Shown: piece after piece, positions 37,091 through 47,123 of the stretch | Position numbering within the stretch: position 1 is the stretch's first letter | Layout: every line of letters begins with the position of its first letter | Assembly (NCBI GenBank): GCA_050303415.1 | Contig: JBNLBS010000007.1 | Span: 124,001-188,000 of the forward strand | Origin: JBNLBS01 sp050303415 | GTDB lineage: Bacteria; Pseudomonadota; Gammaproteobacteria; Methylococcales; Methylomonadaceae | Direction of reading: 5' to 3' | DNA length: 64,000 nt | Notes under the pieces: model-generated | Seen by the model: the letters and a program-made list of their open reading frames with translations, nothing else | Database searches by the model: none | Told to the model about the DNA's origin: nothing | Translations under genes and position numbers: made by a program

Positions 37091-40000
37091 ATGACAACTA
37101 ATAATTTGATTTTATCTCCAGAGATTCCAAATTCCAGCGATCAGCCGCTAAGCTGGTCCGGGTTGTCAGGCTGTGCTGATTCTTTGGCTTTGGCATCGGC
37201 CATTAAAAACGGAAAACGTCTGTTTGTGATTGTTGCGTCGGATAATCAAACGGCCTTGCGTCTTGAGCATGAACTGGCTTTTTTTTTACAGGGCGAGTAT
37301 CCGATACTTAATTTTCCCGATTGGGAAACCCTGCCTTACGATGTTTTTTCTCCGTTACCGGAAATTATTTCCGAACGTTTAAAAACACTGGCGTTGTTGC
37401 CACAGGTTAGAAGCGGCGCATTAATTGTTTCCGCACCCACCTTAATGCATCGTTTGGCGCCTAGAGAGCATGTGCTGGCCAATAGCTTTGCAGTCAAAGT
37501 GGGCGATGATTTTAATCTGGAGCTAAACCGGATCAAGCTGGAAAATGTCGGTTACCAGTGCGTCTCGCAAGTTTATCAACATGCCGAATTTGCCGTCAGA
37601 GGCTCAATTGTCGACTTGTTTCCAATGGGGAGTAAGGTGCCTTTCAGGATTGAGCTGTTTGATGAGGAAATCGAATCGATCAGAACCTTTGACCCGGAAA
37701 CCCAACGCTCATTAGAAAAAATTGAAAAGATTGAGTTGTTTCCGGCGCGTGAGATTCCTTTAACGGATGATTCGATCAAACATTTCAGGCAGGCATTCAG
37801 GGCATATTTTCCTGAAGTGTCGGAAAAAAATATTCTCTATATGGATGTCAGTAAAGGGGTGACACCGGGCGGTATTGAATATTATTTGCCTTTGTTTGTT
37901 GAGAAAACAGACACCTTGTTCGATTATCTACCGGCATCCACCACCTTTGTTATGCCTGAAGGTTTCAGCCAGTCTGCGCAACGTTTTTCCAGCGAAGCGG
38001 AAGAACGTTTTCAACAAAGAAAATACGATGTAGACAGGCCTTTGTTGGCACCGGATTTATTATTTTTAAAAACCGAAGAAGTCGAACAAAGAATTCAGGG
38101 CTTTAGCCGCATTTTGATTAATGGGCAGACAGGTTCGGTTCAGACTGTCGAATATTCCAGTCGGACATTGCCGGAATTAACCATTGATGCCCGGTTAAAG
38201 GAACCGGCTCAAGCCCTGCGGCAATTTATCGAACAGTTTGCCGGTAAGGTTTTGTTTGTGGCCGAATCCGCGGGGCATAGAGAGGCCCTGGTTGATAGAC
38301 TGAGGCAATATAAAATAAGTGTTAAGCGGGTGGAATCCTGGTCGACGTTTTTACAGGCTGAGCAATCGCCTTGTATGCTGGTGGCCTCGATGGATCATGG
38401 GTTATGGCTGGATAACCCGGCTGTCGCCATTATTACCGAGACCCAGTTATCCGGGGAGAAAGTCCAGCAACGGAGGAGGCGGCGTAAATCTGCAGCCAAA
38501 GAGCTGGAAAATATTGTCAATAATTTAAGTGAATTGACGATAGGGGCGCCGGTGGTACATCAGGAACATGGTGTCGGACGCTACCTGGGACTGCAAACTT
38601 TGGAATTGGGAGGTATGGAAGCTGAATTCCTGATGCTGGAATATGCCAACCAGGATAAGTTATATGTCCCCGTGTCAGCTTTACACCAGGTCGGGCGTTA
38701 TACCGGGATGAATCCGGAAAATGCGCCACTGCATAAGTTAGGTAGTGATCAGTGGAGCAAGGCCAAACAAAAAGCTATTAAAAAGGTCAGGGATGTTGCC
38801 GCAGAGTTGTTGGAAATTAACGCTAAGCGGGCAGTAAAGCAAGGTCATGCTTTTAAGGTAGAAGATAGTGAGTATGCCTCTTTTGCGGACGCTTTTCCGT
38901 TTGAGGAAACACCGGATCAGGAAACCGCTATTGAGGCCATTTTAGAAGATATGGCCAGTCCACAACCTATGGATAGGGTGATTTGTGGTGATGTCGGCTT
39001 TGGTAAGACCGAAGTCTCGATGCGGGCTGCTTTTATTGCTGCGCAAAGCGGCAAACAAGTTGCAGTTTTGGTTCCAACGACATTATTGGCTCAGCAGCAT
39101 TTTCAAAATTTTAGAGATCGATTTGCCGACTGGCCGGTACGGGTGGAAGTGTTGTCCCGTTTTGTTTCAGCCAAGCAGCAAACGGTTATTATCGATGATC
39201 TGGAACAAGGCAGGGTTGATATAGTTATTGGCACACATAAGCTGTTATCCAAGGAAATAAAATACAAGGAACTTGGGTTAGTCATTATCGATGAAGAACA
39301 CCGTTTCGGCGTGCGTCAGAAGGAATATTTTAAAAAGTTGCGTAATGAGCTGGATATGCTGACATTAACGGCAACCCCAATTCCAAGAACGTTAAATATG
39401 GCGATGTCCGGCTTAAGGGATATTTCCATTATTGCCAGTCCACCGCCTAATCGTCATGTAATCAAGACCTTTATCAGTGAATGGATTGATGCCCAGATTC
39501 AAGAAGCCTGTCAGCGTGAAATCAAGCGTGGCGGTCAGGTATTCTTTTTGCATAATGATGTTAAATCCATGGATAAAATGGCCAGAGAGCTGGAAAAACT
39601 GGTTCCTGAAGCCAGAATTGAAATAGCCCACGGTCAAATGCCTGAGCGGGAATTGGAATCCATTATGCTGGATTTTTACCACCAGCGTTTTAATTTACTG
39701 CTGAGTACGACCATTATTGAAAGTGGCATTGATATCCCTAGCGCGAATACTATTGTGATCAATCGCGCCGATAAACTGGGGCTGGCGCAGTTACATCAGC
39801 TGCGCGGCCGGGTCGGGCGTTCACATCATCGGGCTTATGCCTATTTTATCGTGCCGCCGAAGACCTTAATGAGTAAAGATGCGGTTAAGCGTCTGGAAGC
39901 GATAGAAGCCTCCGGTGACCTGGGGGCTGGCTTTATGCTCTCGTCACACGATATGGAAATTCGTGGTGCCGGTGAGTTGCTGGGGGATGATCAAAGCGGA

Positions 40001-40540
40001 CAGATTCAGGAAATCGGTTTTACCCTGTACACCGAATTGCTGGATAGGGCAGTTAAGGCCCTGAAATCAGGCAAACAGCCGGAGCTGGAGGCACCGATGG
40101 ATGTCGGTCCGGAAGTGGATCTTCAGGCGCCTGCGTTGATACCGGAAGATTATTTGCCGGATATTCATGCCCGACTGGTGCTTTATAAGCGTATCGCCAG
40201 TGCCGAAAACGATGATGAGCTAGGTAATCTGCAAATTGAAATGATAGACCGTTTTGGTTTGCTGCCGGATGCGGTGAAGACCTTATTCAGTGTGACCGAG
40301 CTAAAGCAGCTGGCAGAGGGCTTGGGTATCAAGAAGGTTGAAGCCCATGCCGGTGGTGGCCGGATCGTGTTTGCCTCCGAGCCAAAAATTAATACCGAAA
40401 ACCTGATTCAGTTGATTCAAACCCAGGCGCAGGTCTATAAGTTCGATGGTGCGGATAAGTTACGATTTATTAAATCATTTGAAAGCACGGAAGAAAAAAT
40501 AAATTTTCTAACTGCTTTATTGGAACAATTGACACCATAA
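37091..40540 (+). CDS. mfd: Transcription-repair coupling factor
   Basis: Mfd displaces stalled RNA polymerase and recruits UvrA. The 1149-residue protein has the UvrB-like N-terminal module (DWETLPYDVFSPLPEIISERL), the RNA-polymerase-interacting domain (GAPVVHQEHGVGRYLGL) and the RecG-like translocase. The latter shows CGDVGFGKTEVSMRAAF (Walker A), IIDEEHRFGVRQKE (DEEH box) and QLRGRVGRSHHRAYAYF. A TRCF C-terminal domain is present. The usual neighbour csiV is displaced by a kinase/phosphatase/FHA insertion. Confidence 0.98.
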   Translation: MTTNNLILSPEIPNSSDQPLSWSGLSGCADSLALASAIKNGKRLFVIVASDNQTALRLEHELAFFLQGEYPILNFPDWETLPYDVFSPLPEIISERLKTLALLPQVRSGALIVSAPTLMHRLAPREHVLANSFAVKVGDDFNLELNRIKLENVGYQCVSQVYQHAEFAVRGSIVDLFPMGSKVPFRIELFDEEIESIRTFDPETQRSLEKIEKIELFPAREIPLTDDSIKHFRQAFRAYFPEVSEKNILYMDVSKGVTPGGIEYYLPLFVEKTDTLFDYLPASTTFVMPEGFSQSAQRFSSEAEERFQQRKYDVDRPLLAPDLLFLKTEEVEQRIQGFSRILINGQTGSVQTVEYSSRTLPELTIDARLKEPAQALRQFIEQFAGKVLFVAESAGHREALVDRLRQYKISVKRVESWSTFLQAEQSPCMLVASMDHGLWLDNPAVAIITETQLSGEKVQQRRRRRKSAAKELENIVNNLSELTIGAPVVHQEHGVGRYLGLQTLELGGMEAEFLMLEYANQDKLYVPVSALHQVGRYTGMNPENAPLHKLGSDQWSKAKQKAIKKVRDVAAELLEINAKRAVKQGHAFKVEDSEYASFADAFPFEETPDQETAIEAILEDMASPQPMDRVICGDVGFGKTEVSMRAAFIAAQSGKQVAVLVPTTLLAQQHFQNFRDRFADWPVRVEVLSRFVSAKQQTVIIDDLEQGRVDIVIGTHKLLSKEIKYKELGLVIIDEEHRFGVRQKEYFKKLRNELDMLTLTATPIPRTLNMAMSGLRDISIIASPPPNRHVIKTFISEWIDAQIQEACQREIKRGGQVFFLHNDVKSMDKMARELEKLVPEARIEIAHGQMPERELESIMLDFYHQRFNLLLSTTIIESGIDIPSANTIVINRADKLGLAQLHQLRGRVGRSHHRAYAYFIVPPKTLMSKDAVKRLEAIEASGDLGAGFMLSSHDMEIRGAGELLGDDQSGQIQEIGFTLYTELLDRAVKALKSGKQPELEAPMDVGPEVDLQAPALIPEDYLPDIHARLVLYKRIASAENDDELGNLQIEMIDRFGLLPDAVKTLFSVTELKQLAEGLGIKKVEAHAGGGRIVFASEPKINTENLIQLIQTQAQVYKFDGADKLRFIKSFESTEEKINFLTALLEQLTP

Positions 40541-40552
40541 ATCCATATAGGT

Positions 40553-40580
40553 AAGGGCGGCTCTTTTGGGTCGTCCCTTT
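40553..40580. terminator. Imperfect hairpin between convergent mfd and kinase genes
   Basis: AAGGG and CCCTT arms with a partly paired middle (about 27 bases) lie between the stop codons of mfd and the kinase gene. The rightward strand ends in CCCTTTA, so a bidirectional terminator is plausible but weak. Confidence 0.4.
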
Positions 40581-40588
40581 AGCTGCAA

Positions 40589-42271
40589 CTATAGGTTCAG
40601 GTAATAATACCCCGCTCCAACCAGAATTGTTGTTATTGCGCCCAATGTTACCCAGGTGATAATCTTCTTGCGCTTTTCCTGCTGTTGCTTTTTGATCATT
40701 TTAGTAATGCTGCGCCGTTTCATCCACTGTTCCGATTTGGCATCCAGCATGCTTTGTTGCAAATGATATTCCAGCAGCTTGTCGATTTGTTCGATGATTT
40801 CATTGATGGATTTATAACGCCCGGTCGGCGTCCAATCCACCATTTTGTTAATCATGTTTTGTAAGTCTTTAGGTAATTTGGCAAAAATATCATTCGAGTC
40901 AATTTTCCTGTCTTTCCAACTGGGCATTTCTCCGGTGAGTAATTGATATAAAATTACTCCCAATGAGAATATATCGGTCCGCTTTGATTTTGATTCACTG
41001 TCCAGGCAATAGCCTTTGTGATGCTTGCCTTCTTCTTCCAATCCAAAATCAGCCAGTTTGATCAGGCCGTTTTCATCAAACAGGATATTACTGGGTGTCA
41101 GATTGCCGTGAATAATTTCATGTTGGTGGGCATAAGCCAGTCCCATGCAGATTTGTCGCGCCAATCTTAGCGCTTCATCCCAGTCGTGGGGAATTATCAA
41201 TCTTTCCTGCAAAGCGCCGCCGCTTAAGTACTCCATGACAATAATATACATACGGTCATTTTTTGAGGTGCCGTAAATACGCGCAATATTTTGATGATTT
41301 ATCTGTTGTAATTGACTGTTTATCTCAAGCCCTTTGCTCCAGACCGGCCTTTTTTTAATAACCAGCAGATTTCCATCCTGTTTGTTTTCATACAGGTAAA
41401 TGGCCAGGTATTTTTCATCCTTGATTACATCAAGTAAGGCAAAGCGATCTTTTATGCTGGCAATGCCCTGACTGGCCCGTTGTTTTTGTTCGCCTTTTAA
41501 ATGTGTACCCTGTAATAATTTTAATAAGCTGTCTTTTATCGCATCAGCCGAAACCGGCCGGTTCATAGGGTCGGCATCCAGGCAGCTCAGAATTAAATGG
41601 TCCAGAGCCGATGGAATATTGTCGGCCAGTGCGGAAGGGGGGGCAAATTGGCCTTTAGGGTATTGACCGGTAAAAATGATATACATAACCACGCCCAGGG
41701 AATACAAATCGCTCAGCAAGGTTACGTTATTGGACGATTGTTTTTGTTCAGGCGACATATATGCCTCAGTCCCTAAGATAAACTCCGGCTGTTTTTGGTT
41801 GTCCATATCAAAAAAATGGGCAATACCAAAATCCAGAACGTAGGCATGATTTTCCTTATCGATAAAAATATTGGCTGGCTTTATATCGCGATGGATAACA
41901 CCATTTTTATGTGCATAGGCTAGACCCTTGCAAACCTGAATCATAAGATCCAGCTTGAAGTTAAATGTCAGTCCGCCTTTTTGTATTAAATGCGCCAGAT
42001 CCTGTCCTTCCAGGTACTCCATGACAAAATAAGGCGTTTTGTTTTTCATTAAGCCGCGGTCAATCACATGAATGATATTTGGGTGACTGAGCTGTGCAAT
42101 AACATAGGACTCTTTTTCAAAAATATCCTGCACATGCGGTTGGTCTGCCAACTGGTTGTGCATGACCTTTATGGCAACTTTGCGTTGAAGCGACTCTTGA
42201 ATACCGCTGTACACTGAAGCCATGCCACCTGAGCCAATTTCATTGATAATTTTGTAGCCTGGGATATTCAT
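40589..42271 (-). CDS. Tandem Ser/Thr kinase-pseudokinase, C-terminal membrane anchor
   Basis: A 560-residue protein with two Hanks-type domains. Domain 1 (about residues 6-255) is complete: GSGGMASVY glycine loop, AIKVM lysine, VIHRDIKPANIF catalytic loop, DFG and SPEQ. Domain 2 (about 275-500) lacks a glycine loop and reads IIHGNLTPSNILF, so the catalytic Asp is Asn and the Lys is Thr, although LADFGLEE is kept; it should be a pseudokinase. A basic stretch and one membrane helix (WVTLGAITTILVGAGYYYL) close the protein, so the kinase faces the cytoplasm. It is divergent from the PP2C phosphatase. Confidence 0.88.
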   Translation of the reverse strand: MNIPGYKIINEIGSGGMASVYSGIQESLQRKVAIKVMHNQLADQPHVQDIFEKESYVIAQLSHPNIIHVIDRGLMKNKTPYFVMEYLEGQDLAHLIQKGGLTFNFKLDLMIQVCKGLAYAHKNGVIHRDIKPANIFIDKENHAYVLDFGIAHFFDMDNQKQPEFILGTEAYMSPEQKQSSNNVTLLSDLYSLGVVMYIIFTGQYPKGQFAPPSALADNIPSALDHLILSCLDADPMNRPVSADAIKDSLLKLLQGTHLKGEQKQRASQGIASIKDRFALLDVIKDEKYLAIYLYENKQDGNLLVIKKRPVWSKGLEINSQLQQINHQNIARIYGTSKNDRMYIIVMEYLSGGALQERLIIPHDWDEALRLARQICMGLAYAHQHEIIHGNLTPSNILFDENGLIKLADFGLEEEGKHHKGYCLDSESKSKRTDIFSLGVILYQLLTGEMPSWKDRKIDSNDIFAKLPKDLQNMINKMVDWTPTGRYKSINEIIEQIDKLLEYHLQQSMLDAKSEQWMKRRSITKMIKKQQQEKRKKIITWVTLGAITTILVGAGYYYLNL

Positions 42272-42412
42272 CTTATTTTTATTCTTTGATTACTCTAAAC
42301 TATGCATTGAGTATACAATTTGAGTCATAGTTAAAAAAGTAATTCTTTTTACAAGGAATCGGCGTATCAGCCTGGCTGTTAAGGTGGTATGAAGAAAAAT
42401 ATGAGGTAATGA

Positions 42413-43267
42413 ATGACCTGTACATTTACTACAAAAAACTATTTGGTAGCCGGGATAACCGATGTTGGTCTGGTTCGTGAGCATAATGAAGACTCTATTT
42501 TAATGGATTCCGAATTGGGCTTGTTGCTGGTAGCTGATGGCATGGGGGGGCATAAGGCCGGAGAGGTTGCCAGTCATGAAGCCGTACAGTGTATAAGGCA
42601 GTTTATCAGCCAATTACATCAACCTGTCTCGGATAAAAGACTATCTTTAGCCGGCAGGCTTAAGCGTTTTTTTGTTTGCCAATCAGATGCTCAAAATGCA
42701 TCGGCAAGCAGAAAAAAACAGGACCAGACAGAGCAGTTGATTGTTGATGTCATCAAAGAAACCAATCAACATCTATATCAGTTAAATTCATCCCGGTTTG
42801 GGCGAGGGGATGTGGGTATGGGGACTACGCTGGCAGGATGTTTACTGGTCGAAAAAGATTTGTTGGCAATTTTTCATGTCGGCGACAGTCGGGTATACCG
42901 TAGTAGCGAAGGCAAATTAAGGCAGTTGACTATTGATCATTCCATGTTACAGGACTGGAAAGATTCCGGCTGTCTTGGGGATAGACCGAGATCCAATGTG
43001 ATCTATAAAGCACTGGGGCCCTATGAAGATGTACAGCCCGATGTGGGGTTTATTCGTATTAAACAGGATGATGTTTTTTTATTATGTTCCGATGGGTTGA
43101 GTGACAAGGTTTCCGACCAAGATATACAGACAGTCCTGTCTTCAGTTGCTGCCGATAATATTGAATCCTGCACCGAACAATTAGTGCAAAAAGCGCTGGA
43201 TGCCGGCGGGCAGGATAATATCTCTTTGATTGTGTTTTTTGTTCAGGGGGAAATTAATCCTTCATAA
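42413..43267 (+). CDS. PP2C-family Ser/Thr protein phosphatase
   Basis: A 284-residue PPM phosphatase with the metal-binding motifs: GLVREHNEDSILMD, LLLVADGMGGHKAGEVAS, FHVGDSRVYR, LLCSDGLSDKVSD and GGQDNISLIV. An insert at residues 80-110 (GRLKRFFVCQSDAQNASASRK) is longer than in minimal PP2Cs. A GAGG site precedes the ATG. It is divergent from the kinase gene and its 3' end overlaps the FHA gene by 14 bases. It most likely reverses phosphorylation by the neighbouring kinase. Confidence 0.93.
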   Translation: MTCTFTTKNYLVAGITDVGLVREHNEDSILMDSELGLLLVADGMGGHKAGEVASHEAVQCIRQFISQLHQPVSDKRLSLAGRLKRFFVCQSDAQNASASRKKQDQTEQLIVDVIKETNQHLYQLNSSRFGRGDVGMGTTLAGCLLVEKDLLAIFHVGDSRVYRSSEGKLRQLTIDHSMLQDWKDSGCLGDRPRSNVIYKALGPYEDVQPDVGFIRIKQDDVFLLCSDGLSDKVSDQDIQTVLSSVAADNIESCTEQLVQKALDAGGQDNISLIVFFVQGEINPS

Positions 43268-43952
43268 AGCGAATCGTTAATTTATCAATATTAATACGAT
43301 CATCGGGGCTTAATAGCGTACTGTCTTCAATGTTTCGATTATTTAATTTGACCAGTTTTCGTTTTAACGGAATTAAATAATAAGATTGACCTATTTTATG
43401 AATTTCGGCAATTTTAGCGGGTGTAAGCCAGCCTTTTATCCGAATGGTGTTATCTTTGGCTTTGCCTATACCGGTAACTGGTTTAGTCAGCAATAATTTG
43501 TCAATTCCATTGGCTTCACCTTTAATTAGCAGATAGTACGGGGCTGTCACTTTTTCTGAATTTGATTGCTTGGCTAGATCATCCCTGTGACCTTTTTCAA
43601 CCAGCATGGTTGCTTCCTCCTGGGCTTGAAAATAAGAGGGTTGCTGTTTTTCAGAGGTATGCGACCATTCGGCAAAACGGAGAGTGTGTTTACCAATGAT
43701 AATGGAATCTGTGGAGTTTATTTGGTGCTTGCCGGTAATTTTTTCGCTGTTTAAAAAGGTACCGTTAGTACTATTCAGGTCTTCAAGGAAATATTGATTA
43801 TCTTTATGGGTAAGTACGGCATGATGTCCCGAAACTCCCATATTATCAATGACGATAAGATTTTTTGGATCTCTGCCTATGGTGATGGTATCCGCATTAA
43901 ATTCAATGCTGTGTTTAAGTACACCGTTAAAATAGACTTCGATAAAATTCAT
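43254..43952 (-). CDS. FHA-domain protein (one canonical and one degenerate FHA)
   Basis: A 232-residue protein. Residues 20-90 are a canonical phosphothreonine-binding FHA domain (ITIGRDPKNLIVIDNMGVSGHHAVL and LEDLNSTNGTFLNSEKI). Residues 140-232 (TGIGKAKDNTIRIKGWLTPAKIAEI and LVKLNNRNI) look like a second FHA fold with the phosphate-binding Arg and Ser replaced. It should read phosphorylation by the adjacent kinase. No type VI secretion genes are nearby, so the kinase/PP2C/FHA set here is stand-alone. Confidence 0.88.
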   Translation of the reverse strand: MNFIEVYFNGVLKHSIEFNADTITIGRDPKNLIVIDNMGVSGHHAVLTHKDNQYFLEDLNSTNGTFLNSEKITGKHQINSTDSIIIGKHTLRFAEWSHTSEKQQPSYFQAQEEATMLVEKGHRDDLAKQSNSEKVTAPYYLLIKGEANGIDKLLLTKPVTGIGKAKDNTIRIKGWLTPAKIAEIHKIGQSYYLIPLKRKLVKLNNRNIEDSTLLSPDDRINIDKLTIRFMKD

Positions 43953-44221
43953 AATTTAAGCCCCAAAAAATCTTATTTCGTATTGGTTAAAAAGTCTTAA
44001 CTTTAACGCCTAATTTTAGTCAGGACTAGAAAAAAATAGTTTTCCGGTAAATTGACTATATATACAGCGTGCATTTTGCCGCTGGATTTGTCTACAAAAT
44101 CATGAATTGAAACTTTCTATTTATGTTTTTAGGTTGATCGCTTGAGTTATTGACAGCGGTTTGTTAAAACGATTGGCTATTAAAGATATTAGTCAGCGGT
44201 ATGTTACGGAGTAGAATCAGG

Positions 44222-44830
44222 ATGAGGTTAGTTATTAGCTGTATTTGGACTTTTTGGCTGCTTGTTTTTGCAAGCAATGCTGAGGCGGGAGAGCAATGGT
44301 ACCAAATTGAACTGGTGGTTTTTTCTCAGCAAGTTCCAAGTACAGAATTATTTGATCAGCTTGAATCGGAAATTGAATGGCCGGACAGAGTCGCCGGTTT
44401 AACGCGACAGAGTTTTTTTCTTAATGATTTAAAACGCAGTCCTGTTCCATATGCACGTATAAAATCTCAGGATAAGATGCTGCATGGCAGTTATGCAGCA
44501 ATAAAAAATAATTTTATGTACCAACCTTTGTTGCATGTTTCCTGGTTGCAGGCGGTAGGGGATAACCGTATAAGCACAGCGGTGGAATTAAAATCCGCCG
44601 ATGGAACGTTAAACGGCTTGGTGCGCATCCAGCGGGGTTATTATTTACAATTGTTGGTGGATATGGAATATCAACCTCTACAGATTGACAGTTATACTGA
44701 AATGCCGAATCCGGAGCAGTATATTTATCATTTAAAAGAAAAAAGACGCATCAAGCTGAATGAGGTGCATTATCTGGACCATCCAAAATTTGGCATTATT
44801 GCGAAAGTAAAGCCGTTTTATGTTAACTGA
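44222..44830 (+). CDS. csiV: CsiV-like periplasmic protein
   Basis: A 202-residue protein with a signal peptide (to about SNAEAG). The mature start EQWYQIELVVFSQQ, the SFFLNDLKRSPVPYARIKSQDKMLHG region and the late VHYLDHPKFGIIAKVKP segment match CsiV, described in Pseudomonas as a peptidoglycan-binding partner of a lytic transglycosylase and usually encoded beside mfd. I prefer the ATG at 44222 to the one at 44201 because it places the signal peptide correctly. Its stop overlaps glcE by 11 bases. Confidence 0.75.
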   Translation: MRLVISCIWTFWLLVFASNAEAGEQWYQIELVVFSQQVPSTELFDQLESEIEWPDRVAGLTRQSFFLNDLKRSPVPYARIKSQDKMLHGSYAAIKNNFMYQPLLHVSWLQAVGDNRISTAVELKSADGTLNGLVRIQRGYYLQLLVDMEYQPLQIDSYTEMPNPEQYIYHLKEKRRIKLNEVHYLDHPKFGIIAKVKPFYVN

Positions 44831-45902
44831 AAGTTTGCCCGGTCACGATCATACACAGGCCTTACAGCACGCGGTTCAAACGGCAATTGAGTCCAAATCA
44901 GCAATCAATATTAGTGCAGGGGGCTCAAAAAAATTTTATGGTCGTGCCGAACAGGGGCAGCCGGTCAGCGTTAAAGAACATCGGGGAATTATCAGTTATC
45001 ATCCGTCAGAACTGGTGATAACAGCCCGGTGCGGGACTTTGTTGTCAGATCTGGAACGCGTAATGGACGAGCATGGACAAATGCTGGCGTTTGAGCCGCC
45101 TAATTTTACCGGTCAAGCTACTTTGGGTGGCGTTATAGCCAGTGGATTATCCGGTTCAAGACGTGTATTCACCGGATCTGTGCGTGATTATGTTTTAGGG
45201 TGCAAAGTTATTAACGGGAAAGCCGAGGTATTGAGTTTTGGCGGTGAAACGATAAAAAATGTCGCCGGCTATGATGTCTCTCGCTTAATGGTTTCAGCAA
45301 TGGGCACACTGGGCCTATTATTGGATATATCGCTCAAGGTTTTACCCAAACCGGCGGTTGAATTAACCCGGTGTTTTGCCTTGACGCGCAAAGAGGCCAT
45401 GGCCAGGATGACTCAGTTAGCAAAACGGTGTTTACCTTTGTCCGGTCTTAGTTATGACGGCAGATTACTATTTATTCGGTTGTCCGGTGCGGAAAAAGCC
45501 GTGTTAACCGCTGTTGACGAGCTGGGCGGCGATACTTTAGACGCGCAACATGCCTGTTACTGGAATGATTTAAATACGTTGAAGCATCCTTTTTTTCTAA
45601 CCGAAAAAAATATCTGGCGAATTTCAGTACCGTCAGCTATTCATGAATTGGCTTTGACTGGGGAATGGTTTTATGACTGGGCCGGGGGACTGCGCTGGTT
45701 GAAAACAGACGAGCCGGCTGAAAAAATTTTTGCCCTTGCAGAGCAGGCTCAGGGGCATGCCGTTTTATTTAAAAATAGGAGTGGAGAAGAACAGGTTTTT
45801 CAGCCTTTGTCCGGGCATATCAAAGAATTAAATTGGAATATTAAACAGGCATTTGACCCTTTCGCCATCTTTAATCCCCAGCGTATGTATAGCGAGTGGT
45901 AG
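44820..45902 (+). CDS. glcE: Glycolate oxidase FAD-binding subunit GlcE
   Basis: The 360-residue protein has a PCMH-type FAD domain: INISAGGSKKFYGR, FEPPNFTGQATLGGVIASGLSGSRR and GETIKNVAGYDVSRLMVSAMGTLG are characteristic of GlcE. Together with GlcD and GlcF it oxidises glycolate to glyoxylate at the inner membrane. GlcF follows directly, with no bases between stop and start. The GlcD subunit is not in the window, so it must lie elsewhere or be replaced. Confidence 0.93.
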   Translation: MLTESLPGHDHTQALQHAVQTAIESKSAINISAGGSKKFYGRAEQGQPVSVKEHRGIISYHPSELVITARCGTLLSDLERVMDEHGQMLAFEPPNFTGQATLGGVIASGLSGSRRVFTGSVRDYVLGCKVINGKAEVLSFGGETIKNVAGYDVSRLMVSAMGTLGLLLDISLKVLPKPAVELTRCFALTRKEAMARMTQLAKRCLPLSGLSYDGRLLFIRLSGAEKAVLTAVDELGGDTLDAQHACYWNDLNTLKHPFFLTEKNIWRISVPSAIHELALTGEWFYDWAGGLRWLKTDEPAEKIFALAEQAQGHAVLFKNRSGEEQVFQPLSGHIKELNWNIKQAFDPFAIFNPQRMYSEW

Positions 45903-47123
45903 ATGCAGACTGACTTATCCGGACAGTTGGAAAACCCTGCCCAGCAGAAAGAGCTGGAGGAAATATTGCGAGCCTGTGTGCACTGTGGCTTTTGTTCGGC
46001 GACCTGTCCAACCTATCAGATTTTAGGCGATGAGCTGGATGGGCCTAGAGGACGGATTTATTTGTTAAAACAAATGCTGGAAGGCCAGCCCGTCAGTCGC
46101 TTGACTCAACAGCATCTGGATCGATGTTTAATCTGCCGAAGTTGTGAAACAACGTGTCCGTCAGGCGTGCGTTATGGACGTTTGTTAGATATTGGCCGTG
46201 AGCTTATCGATACAAAAGTAAAACGCCCCTGGCTGGAGAGGATATTACGCTTCCTTATAAGGCAGTTATTTCCATATCGGCAGCGATTTTCAGGCATAAT
46301 GTTTATAGCCCGGTGTTTAAGGCCCTTGCTTCCGGCACATATAAAAAATAAGGTTCCGGTAAAACAACTGTCGACCACCTGGAAAACAACCCGGCATGTT
46401 AGACAAATGTTGATTCTGCCCGGTTGCGTGCAGCCATCATTAGCGCCCGAGATAGATTTGGCCTGTAGCCAGGTATTGGATCATTTATCCATCTCATTGA
46501 TTAAGGTGGACAACAGTGTTTGCTGTGGAGCGTTAAATTATCACTTGTCAGATCATCAGCAGGCTATCGTTTTTGCCAAGCAAAATATTGATGCCTGCTG
46601 GCCCTATATAGAAACGGGTGCTGAAGCAATAGTCATGACTGCCAGTGGTTGTGGCGTCATGTATAAAGACTATGGCGAATTATTAAAGCAGGATTTGGAC
46701 TATGCTTATAAGGCTGAGGTATTTTCTTCTTTGGCTAAAGATATAAGTGAGATCTTAGCGGCTGAAGATTTATCAGTTTTTAAAGCTCATGGGGAAAAAG
46801 TGGCGTTTCAGTCACCATGCACTTTACAGCATGGTCAGAAATTATCAGGACAGGTGGAAAATATTTTAACTTCAGTGGGTTATCAAATCCAGCCGGTTAT
46901 CGACAACCATTTATGTTGTGGTTCGGCCGGTGTCTATTCCATCTTGCAACCGGCATTGGCCGGACAGATGAAAAACGACAAATTATCGGCTTTACAAGCA
47001 ACTGAGGCAGATTATATAGTTACGGCCAACATAGGTTGTATCAGTCATCTTCAATCGGCTGCAATAAAAAATATCTCGCATTGGATTGAATTGTTGAATG
47101 ATTTAATTTCAAAAACCAAATGA
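45903..47123 (+). CDS. glcF: Glycolate oxidase iron-sulfur subunit GlcF
   Basis: The 406-residue protein has two 4Fe-4S motifs near the N-terminus (CVHCGFCSATCP and CLICRSCETTCPSG) and two CCG domains (NSVCCGALNYHL, and a later NHLCCGSAGVYSILQ), as in GlcF. It passes electrons from glycolate oxidation to the quinone pool. It abuts glcE and overlaps the following dihaem gene by 4 bases (ATGA). Confidence 0.95.
   Translation: MQTDLSGQLENPAQQKELEEILRACVHCGFCSATCPTYQILGDELDGPRGRIYLLKQMLEGQPVSRLTQQHLDRCLICRSCETTCPSGVRYGRLLDIGRELIDTKVKRPWLERILRFLIRQLFPYRQRFSGIMFIARCLRPLLPAHIKNKVPVKQLSTTWKTTRHVRQMLILPGCVQPSLAPEIDLACSQVLDHLSISLIKVDNSVCCGALNYHLSDHQQAIVFAKQNIDACWPYIETGAEAIVMTASGCGVMYKDYGELLKQDLDYAYKAEVFSSLAKDISEILAAEDLSVFKAHGEKVAFQSPCTLQHGQKLSGQVENILTSVGYQIQPVIDNHLCCGSAGVYSILQPALAGQMKNDKLSALQATEADYIVTANIGCISHLQSAAIKNISHWIELLNDLISKTK

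Noticed and set aside
44031..44221. Regulatory RNA upstream of csiV
   Set aside because: The region is AT-rich with no stable fold or conserved motif that I can see; nothing beyond a promoter is supported.
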